A DNA stretch of 44,052 bases from an uncultured Bacteroidales bacterium (GTDB lineage Bacteria; Bacteroidota; Bacteroidia; Bacteroidales; P3), in assembly GCA_946183915.1 (NCBI GenBank), contig CAMHDJ010000023.1:1-44052 (forward strand), given 5' to 3'. Made by a program: the position numbers and the translations under genes. Of this stretch, positions 1 to 11,300 are shown piece after piece (position 1 is the stretch's first letter; the number at the start of each line of letters is the position of its first letter). The notes beneath the pieces are model-generated. The model made no database searches and was not told the DNA's origin. It was given only the letters and a program-made list of their open reading frames with translations.

Positions 1-1034
1 CCGCTCCCGAAGAGAAAGAGCGCGGTATCACCATCAACACCGCTCACGTTGAGTACCAGACCGAGAAGCGTCACTATGCTCACGTCGACTGCCCGGGCCA
101 CGCCGACTATGTGAAGAACATGGTTACCGGTGCCGCCCAGATGGACGGTGCCATCCTCGTGGTGGCCGCCACCGATGGTCCCATGCCCCAGACCCGTGAG
201 CACATCCTGCTCGCCCGTCAGGTGGGTGTGCCCCAGCTCGTCGTCTTCCTCAACAAGTGCGACCTTGTTGACGATCCCGAGCTGCTCGACCTCGTCGAGA
301 TGGAGATCCGCGAGCTCCTGAGCTCCTACGATTTCGATGGCGACAACATCCCCATCATCCGTGGTTCCGCCCTCGCCGCCCTGAACGGCGAAGCCAGCGG
401 TGTCAAGGCTGTTGAAGAGCTGATGGATGCCGTCGACAACTGGATCCCCGAGCCCGTCCGCCAGAAAGATAAAGACTTCCTGATGCCCATCGAGGACGTC
501 TTCTCGATCACCGGCCGCGGCACCGTCGCCACGGGTCGTATCGAGACCGGTGTCATCCACACCGGCGACCCCGTCGACATCATCGGTATGGGTGCCGAGA
601 AGCTGAAGAGCACCGTCACCGGCGTCGAGATGTTCCGCAAGATCCTCGACGAGGGTGAGGCCGGCGACAACGTGGGTCTGCTCCTCCGCGGTATCGACAA
701 GAACGAGATCCGTCGCGGTATGGTTATCGCCAAGCCCGGCTCGGTGAAACCCCACCACAAATTCGAGGCTGCTGTCTATATCCTGAAGAAGGAAGAGGGT
801 GGTCGTCACACTCCGTTCCACAACAACTATCGTCCTCAGTTCTACTTCCGTACGACTGACGTCACCGGTACCATCAGCCTGCCCGAGGGCCGCGAGATGG
901 TCATGCCTGGCGACAACCTGACGATCACTGTGGAGCTGATCGCCGACATCGCTCTGAACGAGAACCTGCGTTTCGCTATCCGCGAGGGTGGCCGCACGGT
1001 CGGTTCCGGTCAGGTGACCAAGATCCTCGAATAA
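1..1034 (+). CDS. tuf: Elongation factor Tu, 5'-truncated by the window edge
   Basis: EF-Tu is the GTPase that carries aminoacyl-tRNA to the ribosomal A site. The open frame begins at base 3 and gives 343 residues; about 50 N-terminal residues, including the P-loop, lie outside the window. Visible are the switch I stretch EKERGITI, the G3 motif DCPGH, the G4 motif NKCD and the G5-type GSAL, followed by the two beta-barrel domains (domain 2 around [18 protein letters not shown], domain 3 at the C terminus). The internal ATG at 111 is only a methionine inside the G domain. It sits upstream of tRNA-Trp and secE, the usual Bacteroidales order. Codon use is strongly C-ending, as expected for a highly expressed gene. 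Confidence 0.98.
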   Translation, partial: APEEKERGITINTAHVEYQTEKRHYAHVDCPGHADYVKNMVTGAAQMDGAILVVAATDGPMPQTREHILLARQVGVPQLVVFLNKCDLVDDPELLDLVEMEIRELLSSYDFDGDNIPIIRGSALAALNGEASGVKAVEELMDAVDNWIPEPVRQKDKDFLMPIEDVFSITGRGTVATGRIETGVIHTGDPVDIIGMGAEKLKSTVTGVEMFRKILDEGEAGDNVGLLLRGIDKNEIRRGMVIAKPGSVKPHHKFEAAVYILKKEEGGRHTPFHNNYRPQFYFRTTDVTGTISLPEGREMVMPGDNLTITVELIADIALNENLRFAIREGGRTVGSGQVTKILE

Positions 1035-1053
1035 TCGATCGAGACAATCCGAT

Positions 1054-1076
1054 AGGGCCGTGTACACCGCGGCCCT
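1054..1076 (+). other. Small hairpin between tuf and tRNA-Trp
   Basis: AGGGCCG (1054-1060) pairs with CGGCCCT (1070-1076) around a 9-base loop. No T-run follows, so it is not a standard intrinsic terminator. Because it lies 4 bases before the mature tRNA 5' end, it may be an RNA-processing or mRNA 3'-end-protecting structure. This role is inference only. Confidence 0.35.
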
Positions 1077-1079
1077 TAC

Positions 1080-1150
1080 AGGGGCATAGTTAAATGGTAT
1101 AATGGCGGTCTCCAAAACCGTGGTTGGGAGTTCGATTCTCTCTGCCCCTG
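1080..1150 (+). tRNA. trnW: tRNA-Trp (anticodon CCA)
   Basis: A 71-nt cloverleaf can be folded by hand. The acceptor stem is AGGGGCA (1080-1086) with TGCCCCT (1143-1149). The anticodon stem is GCGGT/ACCGT with loop CTCCAAA at 1110-1116, giving anticodon CCA. The T arm (1126-1142) has loop TTCGATT, and the discriminator is G at 1150. The CCA tail is not encoded in full. The gene lies between tuf and secE and is probably processed from the same transcript. Confidence 0.95.
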
Positions 1151-1170
1151 CAAAAAACTAGTTTAGAGAA

Positions 1171-1386
1171 ATGTCAAAGTTTGGTGAATATGTGAAGTCG
1201 AGCTACGACGAACTGGTGCACAAAGTGTCGTGGCCTACGTTCAAAGAACTGCAGAGCAGCGCCATCGTGGTGGCTGTGGCTGCTATCGTTATCGCCCTTG
1301 TGGTCTTCGTCATGGACGTCGTCTTCGGTGTCCAGGGATGGGGCTGGAAGGGATTGTTGGGATACTTCTATCAGATTTTCGCATAA
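1171..1386 (+). CDS. secE: Preprotein translocase subunit SecE
   Basis: SecE clamps the SecY channel of the general secretion translocon in the inner membrane. The 71-residue product is the short single-span form. It has an amphipathic N-terminal part with the conserved KVSWPTFKEL stretch (residues 19-28), then one hydrophobic segment at about residues 30-52 rich in V, A and I. The ATG at 1171 lies 20 bases after tRNA-Trp. No Shine-Dalgarno is visible, as usual in Bacteroidota. It is followed by nusG, the near-universal bacterial pairing. Confidence 0.97.
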   Translation: MSKFGEYVKSSYDELVHKVSWPTFKELQSSAIVVAVAAIVIALVVFVMDVVFGVQGWGWKGLLGYFYQIFA

Positions 1387-1501
1387 GCGGTGTTGTCGGA
1401 CGGGGTCTTGCTTCCCAAATTCTTTTGAGACTCGTGCCCGCCAGCTATCCGTTTGGAGATCGGATCAAAGTATAATCACTGTCCTTTTTTAACCTTAAGC
1501 A

Positions 1502-2047
1502 ATGGAACAGCAGGAGAAAAAGTGGTATGTCGTCAGAGCAATCAGCGGCAAGGAGAAGAAAGCCAAGGAGTACATCGAAAGCGAAATGGCCAAGCGTGGC
1601 TGGAGCAACGATGTGCCGACGGTTCTCATCCCTACCGAGCAGGTGGTCTCTATCCGCAACGGTAAGAAGGTCGTCAAGGACCGCAATTACTTTCCCGGAT
1701 ATGTGATCATCGAGGCTGATCTGCGCGACGAGATCATCCCGGTTATCCAGAACCTGCCCAATGTGCTCGACTTTTTGCGCGAGCGTGAAGGCAAGCCCAT
1801 TCCTATGCGTCAGGCCGAGATCAACCGCATCCTTGGTAAGATGGATGAGCAGATCGATGGCGTGGATGCCATGGAACGTTTCATTGTCGGCGAGTCGGTG
1901 AAGGTTATCGACGGCCCGTTCAACAGCTTCTCGGGCACGGTCGAGGAGGTGAACGACGAGAAGAAGAAACTGAAGGTAACTGTCAAGATCTTCGGACGCC
2001 GCACACCGCTGGAACTGAGCTACTCGCAGGTGGAGAAAGAACAGTAA
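1502..2047 (+). CDS. nusG: Transcription termination/antitermination protein NusG
   Basis: NusG binds the RNA polymerase clamp and couples it to Rho or the ribosome. The 181-residue product has the NGN domain (about residues 5-110, with [11 protein letters not shown] and the [11 protein letters not shown] strand) and a C-terminal KOW domain (about 125-181, starting [12 protein letters not shown]). Length and layout match the housekeeping NusG, not the longer capsule-linked UpxY paralogues of Bacteroides. The 115-base gap after secE shows no convincing promoter. Confidence 0.97.
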   Translation: MEQQEKKWYVVRAISGKEKKAKEYIESEMAKRGWSNDVPTVLIPTEQVVSIRNGKKVVKDRNYFPGYVIIEADLRDEIIPVIQNLPNVLDFLREREGKPIPMRQAEINRILGKMDEQIDGVDAMERFIVGESVKVIDGPFNSFSGTVEEVNDEKKKLKVTVKIFGRRTPLELSYSQVEKEQ

Positions 2048-2080
2048 CCGTTTTAATTAACACTTTTAAAAATCTAATCA

Positions 2081-2524
2081 ATGGCAAAAGAAGTTGCAGG
2101 ATTGATCAAGCTGCAAATCAAAGGCGGTGCTGCTAACCCCGCTCCTCCCGTCGGACCGGCTCTCGGTGCCAAGGGTGTGAACATCATGGAGTTCTGCAAG
2201 CAGTTCAACGCCCGTACGCAGGATCAGGCAGGCAAGATTGTCCCTGTCATCATCACTGTGTATACGGACAAGTCCTTTGACTTTGTACTGAAAACTCCTC
2301 CTGTTGCTGTCCAGCTGAAAGAGATGTCCAAGGCACAGAAGGGCTCCGGCGAGCCTAACCGTGTCAAGGTTGCCTCGGTCACCTGGGAGCAGGTGCGCCA
2401 GATTGCCGAAGCCAAAATGCCCGACCTCAACTGCTTCACGGTGGAGAGCGCTATGAGCATGGTGGCCGGTACTGCACGCAGCATGGGTATCACTGTTACG
2501 GGTGAGAATCCCCTGAAGAAGTAA
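2081..2524 (+). CDS. rplK: 50S ribosomal protein L11
   Basis: L11 binds the GTPase-associated centre of 23S rRNA and helps factor-dependent GTP hydrolysis. The 147-residue product has the proline-rich N-terminal domain ([15 protein letters not shown], residues 21-35) that forms the thiostrepton pocket, and a C-terminal rRNA-binding domain ending in the conserved ARSMGI stretch. It begins 33 bases after nusG. That leader is too short for a large autoregulatory L1-binding structure of the E. coli type. Confidence 0.98.
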   Translation: MAKEVAGLIKLQIKGGAANPAPPVGPALGAKGVNIMEFCKQFNARTQDQAGKIVPVIITVYTDKSFDFVLKTPPVAVQLKEMSKAQKGSGEPNRVKVASVTWEQVRQIAEAKMPDLNCFTVESAMSMVAGTARSMGITVTGENPLKK

Positions 2525-2586
2525 AAGAATTATGAACAGTGGTAGCATGGCTTCGAGCTATGCGTTGACCACAAAAAAAGACCAAC

Positions 2587-3282
2587 ATGGCAAAACTTAC
2601 AAAGAAACAGAAAGAGGCTATCGCCAAGTTTGACGGCAGCAAAGTCTACTCGCTCGAAGAGGCCGTGAGTATCGTCAAGAAGATCACCTTCACCAAGTTC
2701 GATGCTTCGGTTGACATCGACGTGCGTCTGGGTGTCGACCCCCGCAAGGCCAACCAGATGGTGCGTGGCAGCGTCACCCTGCCTCACGGCACGGGTAAGA
2801 CCGTCCGCGTCCTCGTACTTTGCACCCCCGACAAGGAGGAAGAAGCCAAAGCCGCTGGCGCCGACTACTACGGCTTGGATGAGTACATCACCAAGATCAA
2901 AGGTGGCTGGACGGATGTTGATGTTATCATCACCATGCCCAGCTGCATGCCCAAGATCGGTGCTCTGGGTCGTATCCTCGGTCCCCGTGGCTTGATGCCC
3001 AACCCCAAGACCGGTACGGTCACGATGGAAGTTGGCAAGGCCGTCCAGGAAGCCAAGGCCGGTAAGATCGACTTCAAGGTCGACAAGTTTGGTATCATTC
3101 ACACCGCTGTCGCCAAGTGTTCCTTCGACGATCAGAAGATCGTGGAGAACGCTCGCGAGGTGCTCCAGATGATCATGAAGCTCAAACCCAGTGCCGCCAA
3201 AGGTACCTATGTGAAGAGCATCGCCATCAGCAGCACCATGAGCCCTGGCGTCAAGGTGGACACCAAAGCGGCCACTCTGTAA
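2587..3282 (+). CDS. rplA: 50S ribosomal protein L1
   Basis: L1 forms the mobile stalk near the ribosomal E site. The 231-residue product has the standard length and carries the signature around [18 protein letters not shown] (about residues 127-144). The ATG at 2587 fits the family N terminus [11 protein letters not shown]. It follows rplK by 62 bases and precedes rplJ by 23, consistent with one transcript. Confidence 0.98.
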   Translation: MAKLTKKQKEAIAKFDGSKVYSLEEAVSIVKKITFTKFDASVDIDVRLGVDPRKANQMVRGSVTLPHGTGKTVRVLVLCTPDKEEEAKAAGADYYGLDEYITKIKGGWTDVDVIITMPSCMPKIGALGRILGPRGLMPNPKTGTVTMEVGKAVQEAKAGKIDFKVDKFGIIHTAVAKCSFDDQKIVENAREVLQMIMKLKPSAAKGTYVKSIAISSTMSPGVKVDTKAATL

Positions 3283-3305
3283 ACTTTAAAACGTAAAGAA
3301 ACATT

Positions 3306-3836
3306 ATGAGAAAAGAACTGAAAGACCAACACATCGACTCTCTGTGCGAGGAGATCAAGGCCTATCCGAGTCTTTATATCGCTGACATCGGAGGTCTGAA
3401 TTCGGTGCAGACCAGCAAGCTGCGTCGTGCCGCTTTCCGCAAAGAGGTTAAGTTGGAAGTCGTCAAGAACACCCTTCTCATTAAGGCTCTCGAGAAGTCG
3501 GGCTTCGACTATAGTGAGCTTTTCCCTGTGATCAAGGGTGAGACCGCCATAATGCTTTCGAACACCAACAATGCTCCGGCTAAGCTCATTAAGGACTATC
3601 GCGCTGCTGAGAAGAACGCTGCCAAGCCTATTCTCAAAGGTGCTTATGTTGAGGAGTGCTTCTATATCGGTCATGAGCATCTGGACGAACTGGTCAACAT
3701 CAAGTCCAAGAACGAGCTCATCGCCGATGTCGTGGCTCTGCTGCAGTCGCCCGTCAAGAACGTGCTGTCTCAGATCCAGTCGGCTGGCAATACCATTACT
3801 GGTGTGCTGAAAACTTTGGAGGAGCGCGAGGCTTAA
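3306..3836 (+). CDS. rplJ: 50S ribosomal protein L10
   Basis: L10 anchors the L7/L12 stalk to 23S rRNA. The 176-residue product has the N-terminal rRNA-binding domain (LRRAAFRKEVKLEVVKNTLL, residues 39-58) and a C-terminal helix (about 145-176) that would hold L7/L12 dimers. Only 23 bases separate it from rplA, so a long L10 leader of the gamma-proteobacterial type is absent. Any stalk-protein feedback would need another site, for example the 103-base gap before rplL. Confidence 0.97.
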   Translation: MRKELKDQHIDSLCEEIKAYPSLYIADIGGLNSVQTSKLRRAAFRKEVKLEVVKNTLLIKALEKSGFDYSELFPVIKGETAIMLSNTNNAPAKLIKDYRAAEKNAAKPILKGAYVEECFYIGHEHLDELVNIKSKNELIADVVALLQSPVKNVLSQIQSAGNTITGVLKTLEEREA

Positions 3837-3939
3837 GCGCCAAACGCAAAGCAAATCAAAACAGGGTTCGGTCAACCCAATTGAATAGACCAAAACAATT
3901 AATTAATTAAAGTAAAAAACAATTAAAATCAATAAAGTC

Positions 3940-4323
3940 ATGGCAGACATTAAAGCTATCGCTGAAGAACTGGTTAACCTTACCGTTAAGGAAGTTAAAG
4001 AACTCGCTGACGTCCTGAAAGAGGAGTACGGCATTGAACCCGCCGCCGCTGCTGTTGCAGTCGCCGCCCCCGCCGCTGGTGGTGCCGCCGCCGCCGCTGA
4101 GGAGAAGACCTCCTTCGACGTGATCCTGAAGGGTGTTCCCGATATGACCAAGAAGCTGGCCGTTGTGAAGGCCGTTAAGGATATGGCTTCTCTGGGTCTG
4201 AAGGAGTCGAAAGAGCTCGTTGACAATGCCCCCAAGACCGTCAAGGAAGGCGTGTCCAAGGATGAGGCTGAGAGCCTGAAGAAAGCCCTCGAAGAGGCTG
4301 GTGCCGAGGTCGAGGTTAAGTAA
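3940..4323 (+). CDS. rplL: 50S ribosomal protein L7/L12
   Basis: L7/L12 is the multicopy stalk protein that recruits translation factors. The 127-residue product shows the N-terminal dimerisation helices, an Ala/Val/Gly-rich hinge (about residues 36-55) and the C-terminal factor-binding domain (about 57-127, with [11 protein letters not shown] and [19 protein letters not shown]). The 103-base spacer after rplJ is AT-rich and holds a small hairpin (GGGTT 3864-3868 with AACCC 3874-3878), which may affect relative expression. That role is inferred. Confidence 0.98.
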   Translation: MADIKAIAEELVNLTVKEVKELADVLKEEYGIEPAAAAVAVAAPAAGGAAAAAEEKTSFDVILKGVPDMTKKLAVVKAVKDMASLGLKESKELVDNAPKTVKEGVSKDEAESLKKALEEAGAEVEVK

Positions 4324-4349
4324 GGTTATCCGCTTGCTTTCACCTACGA

Positions 4350-4387
4350 GGAATAAGGCCTCCGGTTTCATCCGGAGTGCCTATTCC
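4350..4387 (+). promoter_or_regulatory. Hairpin in the rplL-rpoB gap (attenuator or RNase site candidate)
   Basis: GGAATA-GGC-CTCCGG (4350-4365) pairs with CCGGAG-GCC-TATTCC (4372-4387) around the loop TTTCAT. This gives about 15 base pairs with one single-base bulge on each arm. The following bases (TTGTTGCTG) are not a true U-tract, so partial termination or RNA processing is more likely than full termination. In E. coli the same interval holds an attenuator and an RNase III site that lower rpoBC output relative to ribosomal proteins. An equivalent role here is inference. Confidence 0.6.
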
Positions 4388-4486
4388 TTGTTGCTGTGGA
4401 ATATGGTTTGTTCAGATTCTCTTCCTAAGCTTCATGGCTACACTGTCTTTACTGGTAATGTTTTATAAAAGATAAAATTTTTTCCC

Positions 4487-7400
4487 TTGGCAAAAAAAGA
4501 CCCCACAGTAGTAAATTTCGCGTCTGTACGAAAATTTGATTACCCGGACTTTCTCGATATTCAGGTAAAGTCGTTCCGCGACTTTTTCCAAATTGAAACA
4601 AACCCTGACAACCGATTGGATGAGGGGTTGTATAAAGTATTTAAAGAGAACTTTCCGATAACGGATGCGAGAAACAACTTTGAGCTAGAATTCTTGGATT
4701 ATTACATCGATCCTCCTCGTTACTCTATTGAGGAGTGTATCGAACGTGGCCTCACTTATAGTGTGCCATTGAAGGCCAAGATGAAGTTGAGTTGTAAGGA
4801 TCCTGAAAATGAGGATTTCCAGACCCTTGAGCAGCATGTTTATCTGGGAATGATCCCATACATGACTCCGAAAGGAACGTTCGTCATCAATGGTGCCGAG
4901 CGTGTTGTGGTGTCTCAGTTGCATCGTTCGCCGGGTGTGTTTTTTGGTACCCAGTTCCACTCGAATGGCACCCAGCTTTATTCTGCACGTATCATTCCTT
5001 TCAAGGGCTCTTGGATGGAGTTCACAACCGATATAAACAACGTAATGTATGCTTATATCGATCGTAAGAAGAAACTCCCCATCACAACCCTGCTTCGTGC
5101 TATCGGTTACGAGACCGATAAAGAGATTCTCGATATCTTCGGTTTGGCAGAAGAGGTGAAGGTGACGCGCAACAGCCTCAAGAAGGTAATCGGTAAACAA
5201 CTTGCAGCTCGTGTTGTTGAATCGTGGACCGAAGATTTCGTGGATGAGGACACGGGTGAAGTTGTGTCGATGGAGCGTACGGAAGTCGTGATTGAGCGTG
5301 ATGTCGAACTTACGGAAGAGCATGTCAGCAAGATTCTCGATCTCGACATTAAGTCGATCTTAATCAAAACGGAAGATAAGGATGGCATCGATTATTCTGT
5401 CATCTATAATACTCTTAAGAAAGATACTGCAAATAATGCCAAAGAGGCATGTGAGTACATCTATCGTCAGCTACGCAATGCGGAACCGCCAGATGAAGAA
5501 ACGGCTCGCAGTATTATTGAAAAACTCTTCTTCTCTGAGAAACGTTACGACCTAGGTGATGTTGGTCGTTACAGAATTAATACGAAACTTAATTTGGATG
5601 TGGCTGATAATGTCCGAGTGTTGACCAAAGAGGACATCACATCCATTATCAAATACTTGGTTGAATTAATCAACCAAAAGGCTGAGGTTGATGATATAGA
5701 CCACTTGTCGAATCGCCGTATTCGTACTGTCGGCGAGCAGCTCTCGAATCAGTTTGGTGTGGGTCTCGCTCGTATGTCTCGCACTATTCGTGAACGTATG
5801 AATGTTCGAGACAATGAGGTCTTTACACCGACTGAGCTTATCAATGCTAAAACCCTCTCCTCGGTAATCAACTCGTTCTTTGGAACAAACCAGTTGAGCC
5901 AGTTCATGGATCAGACTAACCCGCTGGCTGAGCTTACTCACAAACGTCGTATCTCGGCCCTTGGTCCTGGTGGTTTGTCGCGTGAACGTGCTGGTTTCGA
6001 AGTTCGTGATGTCCACTATACCCATTACGGCCGACTCTGTACTATCGAGACCCCTGAAGGTCCGAATATTGGTCTTATTTCATCGTTGTGCGTGTATGCT
6101 AAGATCAATGATCTTGGCTTTATCGAGACCCCTTATCAGCGTGTTGTAAATGGTCAGATCCAGCTTAATGAGGCTCCGATCTATCTCTCGGCCGAGGCAG
6201 AGGAGAATAAAACGGTAGCACAAGCCACGACGCCGCAAGACGAAGAAGGCCATATCACGGTCTCTCGAGTGAAGGCTCGCCGCCAGGCTGACTTCCCCAT
6301 TGTTTCACCAGAAGAGATTGATCTGATTGATATTGCCTCCAATCAGATTGCCTCGATAGCGGCTTCGTTGATTCCGTTCCTGGAGCATGATGACGCTAAC
6401 CGAGCCTTGATGGGTTCGAACATGATGCGTCAGGCTGTGCCTCTGCTCAATCCGGAGATTCCTATCGTCGGAACCGGTATTGAGGAGGCTGTGGCTCACG
6501 ATAGTCGGGTTCTGCTCAATGCAGAGGCCGATGGCGTGGTCGAATACGTTGACTCCACTAAGGTGGTCATCCGCCACAACCGTACCGAGAAGGAACGTCT
6601 TGTGTCCTTCGACGACGATGTGAAGGAATACAAACTGACCAAGTACCAGCGTACAAACCACTCTACTGCTATCAACTTGCGTCCCATCGTGAAGAAGGGC
6701 GATAAGGTTAAGAAAGGCCAGGTCTTGTGCGAGGGTTATGCCACTCAGGGAGGCGAGCTTGCCTTAGGTCGCAACATGATGGTCGCCTTCATGCCCTGGA
6801 AGGGTTACAACTTTGAGGATGCCGTTGTTATCTCAGAACGTGTAGTTCGTGAGGATATCTTTACTTCGGTACACGTCGAGGAGTTTACTCTCGAGGTTCG
6901 CGAAACTAAACGTGGAAACGAGGAATTGACGCGCGACATTCCCAATGTGGGTAATGATGCTACCAAGGATCTTGATGAGAACGGTATCATTCGTATTGGT
7001 GCTGAAGTCAAAGAGGGCGATATCCTGATCGGTAAGATTACGCCTAAGGGCGAGTCTGATCCTACCCCCGAGGAGAAACTGCTCCGTGCCATTTTTGGTG
7101 ACAAAGCTGGTGATGTGAAGGATGCTTCTTTGAAGGTGCCGCCATCGTTACATGGTGTTGTTATCGACAAGAAACTCTTTGCGCGTGTCATCCGCGATCG
7201 CAAAGCGCGTGCTCGCGAAAAAGAGCTTTTGGCCAAGCCTGAGGAAGAGTACCGTTTCGAGTGTGAGGAACTGAAAGACAAGCTGATTTCCCGCTTGCTC
7301 ATCCTCCTTAACGGCAAACTTTCCAATGGAGTATATACTAACCATCGTGAAGAGGTGATCCCCAAGAAGGTCAAGTTCTCGGCTAAGACGCTGAAGACTA

Positions 7401-8290
7401 TCGACTATACGGAGGTAAGCCCGAACAAGTGGACGAACGACAAAGAGACCAACGCTCTTATCAAGGAGTTGCTGAACAACTACAATATCAAGTTCCGCGA
7501 GATCTCTGGTCGATTCACTCGCAACAAGTTTGCCCTCACTGTTGGTGACGACCTCCCCAGCGGCATCGTCCAGATGGCCAAGGTCTATGTGGCTATGAAG
7601 CGCAAACTTCGTATTGGTGACAAGATGGCCGGTCGTCACGGTAACAAGGGTATTGTCTCGAAGATCGTCCGTGCTGAGGACATGCCATTCTTGGCCGATG
7701 GTACCCCCGTTGATATTGTGTTGAACCCGCTGGGTGTGCCTTCGCGTATGAATCTTGGACAGATCTATGAAACTGTCCTGGGATGGGCTGGCAAGAAGCT
7801 CAACAAGCGATTCAAGACCCCCATTTTCGATGGTGCCACCCTCGAGCAGATCAACGGTTACATGCGTGAGGCTGGTTTGCCGGAGAATGGCCGTACATAT
7901 CTGTACGATGGTGAAACGGGCGAGCGTTTCGACCAGCCTGCCACCGTGGGTTACATATACTACCTCAAGTTGCATCACATGATTGACGACAAGATGCACG
8001 CTCGTTCCATCGGTCCTTACTCCCTTATTACCCAGCAGCCCCTTGGCGGTAAAGCCAATTTCGGTGGTCAGCGTTTCGGTGAGATGGAGGTATGGGCACT
8101 GGAAGCCTATGGTGCGTCGCATGTTTTGCAGGAAGTGCTCACCGTTAAGTCGGACGATGTCATGGGTCGTGCCAAGGCCTACGAGGCTATTGTCAAGGGT
8201 GACAACATGCCCGTGCCCGGTATCCCCGAGTCGTTCAACGTCCTGGTTCACGAACTTCGCGGCCTCGGCCTTGAGGTAACATTTGATTAA
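4487..8290 (+). CDS. rpoB: DNA-directed RNA polymerase beta subunit
   Basis: RpoB forms the catalytic core of RNA polymerase with beta'. The 1267-residue product is full length. The rifampicin region is intact ([26 protein letters not shown], then [12 protein letters not shown]), and the positions matching E. coli D516, H526 and S531 are D, H and S, the susceptible-type residues. The C-terminal beta core ([32 protein letters not shown]) is present. The start appears to be TTG at 4487: an in-frame TAA at 4466 blocks longer forms, and no in-frame ATG or GTG lies between. The first half uses many T- and A-ending codons, unlike the end of the gene and rpoC. Confidence 0.98.
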   Translation: MAKKDPTVVNFASVRKFDYPDFLDIQVKSFRDFFQIETNPDNRLDEGLYKVFKENFPITDARNNFELEFLDYYIDPPRYSIEECIERGLTYSVPLKAKMKLSCKDPENEDFQTLEQHVYLGMIPYMTPKGTFVINGAERVVVSQLHRSPGVFFGTQFHSNGTQLYSARIIPFKGSWMEFTTDINNVMYAYIDRKKKLPITTLLRAIGYETDKEILDIFGLAEEVKVTRNSLKKVIGKQLAARVVESWTEDFVDEDTGEVVSMERTEVVIERDVELTEEHVSKILDLDIKSILIKTEDKDGIDYSVIYNTLKKDTANNAKEACEYIYRQLRNAEPPDEETARSIIEKLFFSEKRYDLGDVGRYRINTKLNLDVADNVRVLTKEDITSIIKYLVELINQKAEVDDIDHLSNRRIRTVGEQLSNQFGVGLARMSRTIRERMNVRDNEVFTPTELINAKTLSSVINSFFGTNQLSQFMDQTNPLAELTHKRRISALGPGGLSRERAGFEVRDVHYTHYGRLCTIETPEGPNIGLISSLCVYAKINDLGFIETPYQRVVNGQIQLNEAPIYLSAEAEENKTVAQATTPQDEEGHITVSRVKARRQADFPIVSPEEIDLIDIASNQIASIAASLIPFLEHDDANRALMGSNMMRQAVPLLNPEIPIVGTGIEEAVAHDSRVLLNAEADGVVEYVDSTKVVIRHNRTEKERLVSFDDDVKEYKLTKYQRTNHSTAINLRPIVKKGDKVKKGQVLCEGYATQGGELALGRNMMVAFMPWKGYNFEDAVVISERVVREDIFTSVHVEEFTLEVRETKRGNEELTRDIPNVGNDATKDLDENGIIRIGAEVKEGDILIGKITPKGESDPTPEEKLLRAIFGDKAGDVKDASLKVPPSLHGVVIDKKLFARVIRDRKARAREKELLAKPEEEYRFECEELKDKLISRLLILLNGKLSNGVYTNHREEVIPKKVKFSAKTLKTIDYTEVSPNKWTNDKETNALIKELLNNYNIKFREISGRFTRNKFALTVGDDLPSGIVQMAKVYVAMKRKLRIGDKMAGRHGNKGIVSKIVRAEDMPFLADGTPVDIVLNPLGVPSRMNLGQIYETVLGWAGKKLNKRFKTPIFDGATLEQINGYMREAGLPENGRTYLYDGETGERFDQPATVGYIYYLKLHHMIDDKMHARSIGPYSLITQQPLGGKANFGGQRFGEMEVWALEAYGASHVLQEVLTVKSDDVMGRAKAYEAIVKGDNMPVPGIPESFNVLVHELRGLGLEVTFD

Positions 8291-8316
8291 TTTGGTTGCA
8301 TAAGTAGAAAAAGAAC

Positions 8317-11300
8317 ATGGCTTTCAAACAAGAATCTCAGTTAAAGACCGATTTCAACGCCATCACCATCAGCTTGGCATCGCCCGAGTCCATCAAGCGG
8401 CGTTCCTATGGTGAGGTGACTAAGCCCGAGACCGTCAACTACCGCACCTACAAACCCGAACGCGACGGTTTGTTCTGCGAGCGTATCTTTGGCCCCACCC
8501 GCGACTGGGAGTGCCATTGCGGCAAGTATAAACGCATCCGCTACAAAGGCATCGTCTGCGACCGTTGCGGTGTCGAGGTAACAGAGAAAAAGGTTCGTCG
8601 TGAGCGTATGGGCCACATCGAACTCGTGGTGCCCATTGCACACATTTGGTTCTTCCGCTCGCTTCCCAACAAGATCGGAACACTACTCAACATACCCTCC
8701 AAGAAACTCGACCAGGTCATCTACTACGAGAAGTACATCGTCCTGCAGCCTGGCAAGGCAATGCTCAACGAGATGCCTGTCCAGAAGCTCGACCTGCTGA
8801 CCGAGGAGGAATACTACTACATCCAGGATTCGCTGCCCGAGGACAATGCTCAGCTGCCCGACAGCGATCCCAACAAGTTCATCGCCGGCATGGGTGCCGA
8901 GGCGCTCTACACTTTGCTCGCCGAGCTCGATCTCGACAAGCTCAGCTACGAGCTCCGCGCCAAAGCCTCGCGTGAGACCGCCGTGGCCCGCAAGCAGGAA
9001 GCCTTGAAGCGCCTGAATGTCATCGAGTCCTTCCGCGAGTCCCAGCGTTCTATGCGTGCCCGCGGCATGGACAACCGTCCCGAGTGGATGATCATGAACA
9101 TCATCCCCGTCATTCCGCCCGACCTGCGCCCCCTCGTGCCGCTGGATGGTGGCCGTTTTGCCACATCCGACATCAACGAACTCTACCGCCGGGTCATCAT
9201 TCGTAACAACCGACTGAAACGTCTGGTCGAGATCAAGGCCCCCGAAGTCATCATGCGCAACGAGAAGCGCATGCTCCAGGAAGCCGTTGATTCGCTCTTC
9301 GACAACAGCCGCAAGGTCTCCAGTGTCAAGTCCGAAAGCAACCGCGCCCTCAAGTCGCTTTCCGATGCCCTCAAGGGCAAGCAGGGCCGTTTCCGCCAGA
9401 ACCTGCTCGGTAAGCGTGTTGACTACTCCGGCCGTTCGGTCATCGTCGTCGGTCCCGAACTGAAAATGCACGAGTGCGGTCTGCCTAAAGATATGGCCGC
9501 CGAGCTCTTCAAACCCTATGTCATCCGCAAACTCCTTGAGCGTGGACTGGTGAAAACCGTCAAGAGCGCCAAGAAGATTGTCGACCGTAAGGAACCCGTC
9601 GTGTGGGAAATCCTCGAGAACATCCTCAAGGGCCATCCCATCCTGCTCAACCGTGCTCCTACGCTGCACCGTCTGGGTATCCAGGCCTTCCAGCCCAAGC
9701 TCGTTGAGGGTAAGGCCATTCGCCTCCACCCCCTGGTGTGTACCGGCTTCAACGCTGACTTCGACGGCGACCAGATGGCCGTCCATGTGCCCATGGGCAA
9801 CGCCGCCATCCTCGAGGCTCAGCTGCTGATGCTCTCCACCCACAACATCCTCAACCCTGCCAACGGTGCCCCTATCACCGTCCCCTCGCAGGATATGGTG
9901 CTGGGTCTGTACTATATGACCAAACCGCGCCGCACCACCGCCACCGAGACTGTCCATGGCGAGGGTCAGCGTTTCTACTCGCCCGAAGAGGTCATCATCG
10001 CCTACAACGAGAAGCGTGTCGACCTCAACGCCTGCATCAGCGTGCAGATGCCGCTGCCTGAAGGCCAGACCGAGTACTCCTATATCAAGACCGACAAGAC
10101 CTTCATGGAGGTCGTCAAGGACAAAGACGGCAAGGTGCTCACCGATATCGACTGCGCCACGCCTGCCGAGACGGCACTCCACAGCCGCACCGAATACGAG
10201 GTGAAGCGTGACAAGGAAGGCAACGTCATCGTCGACGCCAACGGCCATTACATCAAGACCAACCGCCTCCGTACCACCGTCGGTCGCGTCATCTTCAACC
10301 AGGTCGTCCCCGCCCAGTACGGCTACATCAACCAGGTGATGGGCAAGAAGAGCCTCCGCGACATCATCGGCGACATCTTCACCGAGTGCGGCAACGCCGT
10401 CACGGCCACCTTCCTCGACGACATCAAGAACATGGGCTACCGTCAGGCATTCCGTGGCGGCCTCTCGTTCAACCTGGGCGACGTTATCATCCCCGTCGAG
10501 AAGGAAGCCCTCATCGAGAAAGCCAACGAGGAGGTCGAAGAGGTCATGGCACAGTACGCCATGGGTCTGATCACCAACAACGAACGTTACAACCACGTCA
10601 TCGACATCTGGACCAACACCAACAACCAGCTCACCGAGACCCTCATGAAGCAGCTCAAGGCCGACAACCAGGGCTTCAACCCCATCTTCATGATGTACGA
10701 CTCGGGTGCTCGTGGTAGCAAGGAGCAGATCCGTCAGCTTTCCGGCATGCGCGGCCTGATGGCCAAGCCCCAGAAGGCTGGTGCTTCCGGCAACGAGATT
10801 ATCGAGAACCCCATCATCTCCAACTTCAAGGAGGGCCTGTCGGTGCTCGAGTACTTCATCTCTACCCACGGTGCCCGTAAGGGTCTGGCCGATACTGCCC
10901 TGAAGACGGCTGACGCCGGTTACCTGACCCGTCGTCTGGTCGACGTGGCCCACGACGTGATCATCAACGAGGAAGACTGCGGCACCCTCCGCGGCCTGCC
11001 CACCACGGCCCTCAAGAAAGGCGAGGATATCGTGCAGAGCCTCGGCGAGAAGATCCTCGGCCGCACCTCGGTCCACGACATCTATCACCCCCAGACCGGC
11101 GAGCTCATTGCCCGTGCCGGCGAGGAGCTGACCGAAGAGATCTGCAAGAAGATCGAGGAGTCGCCCATCGAAGAGGTCGAGATCCGTTCCGTCCTCACCT
11201 GCGAGTCGAAGCATGGCGTCTGCGCCAAGTGCTACGGCCGCAACCTGGCCACCGGCAAGATGGTCCAGAAGGGCGAAGCCGTCGGCGTCATCGCCGCCCA

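Noticed and set aside
1387-1501. A promoter between secE and nusG
   Set aside because: A TTCTTTTG stretch resembles a -7 box, but no TTTG lies about 20 bases upstream.
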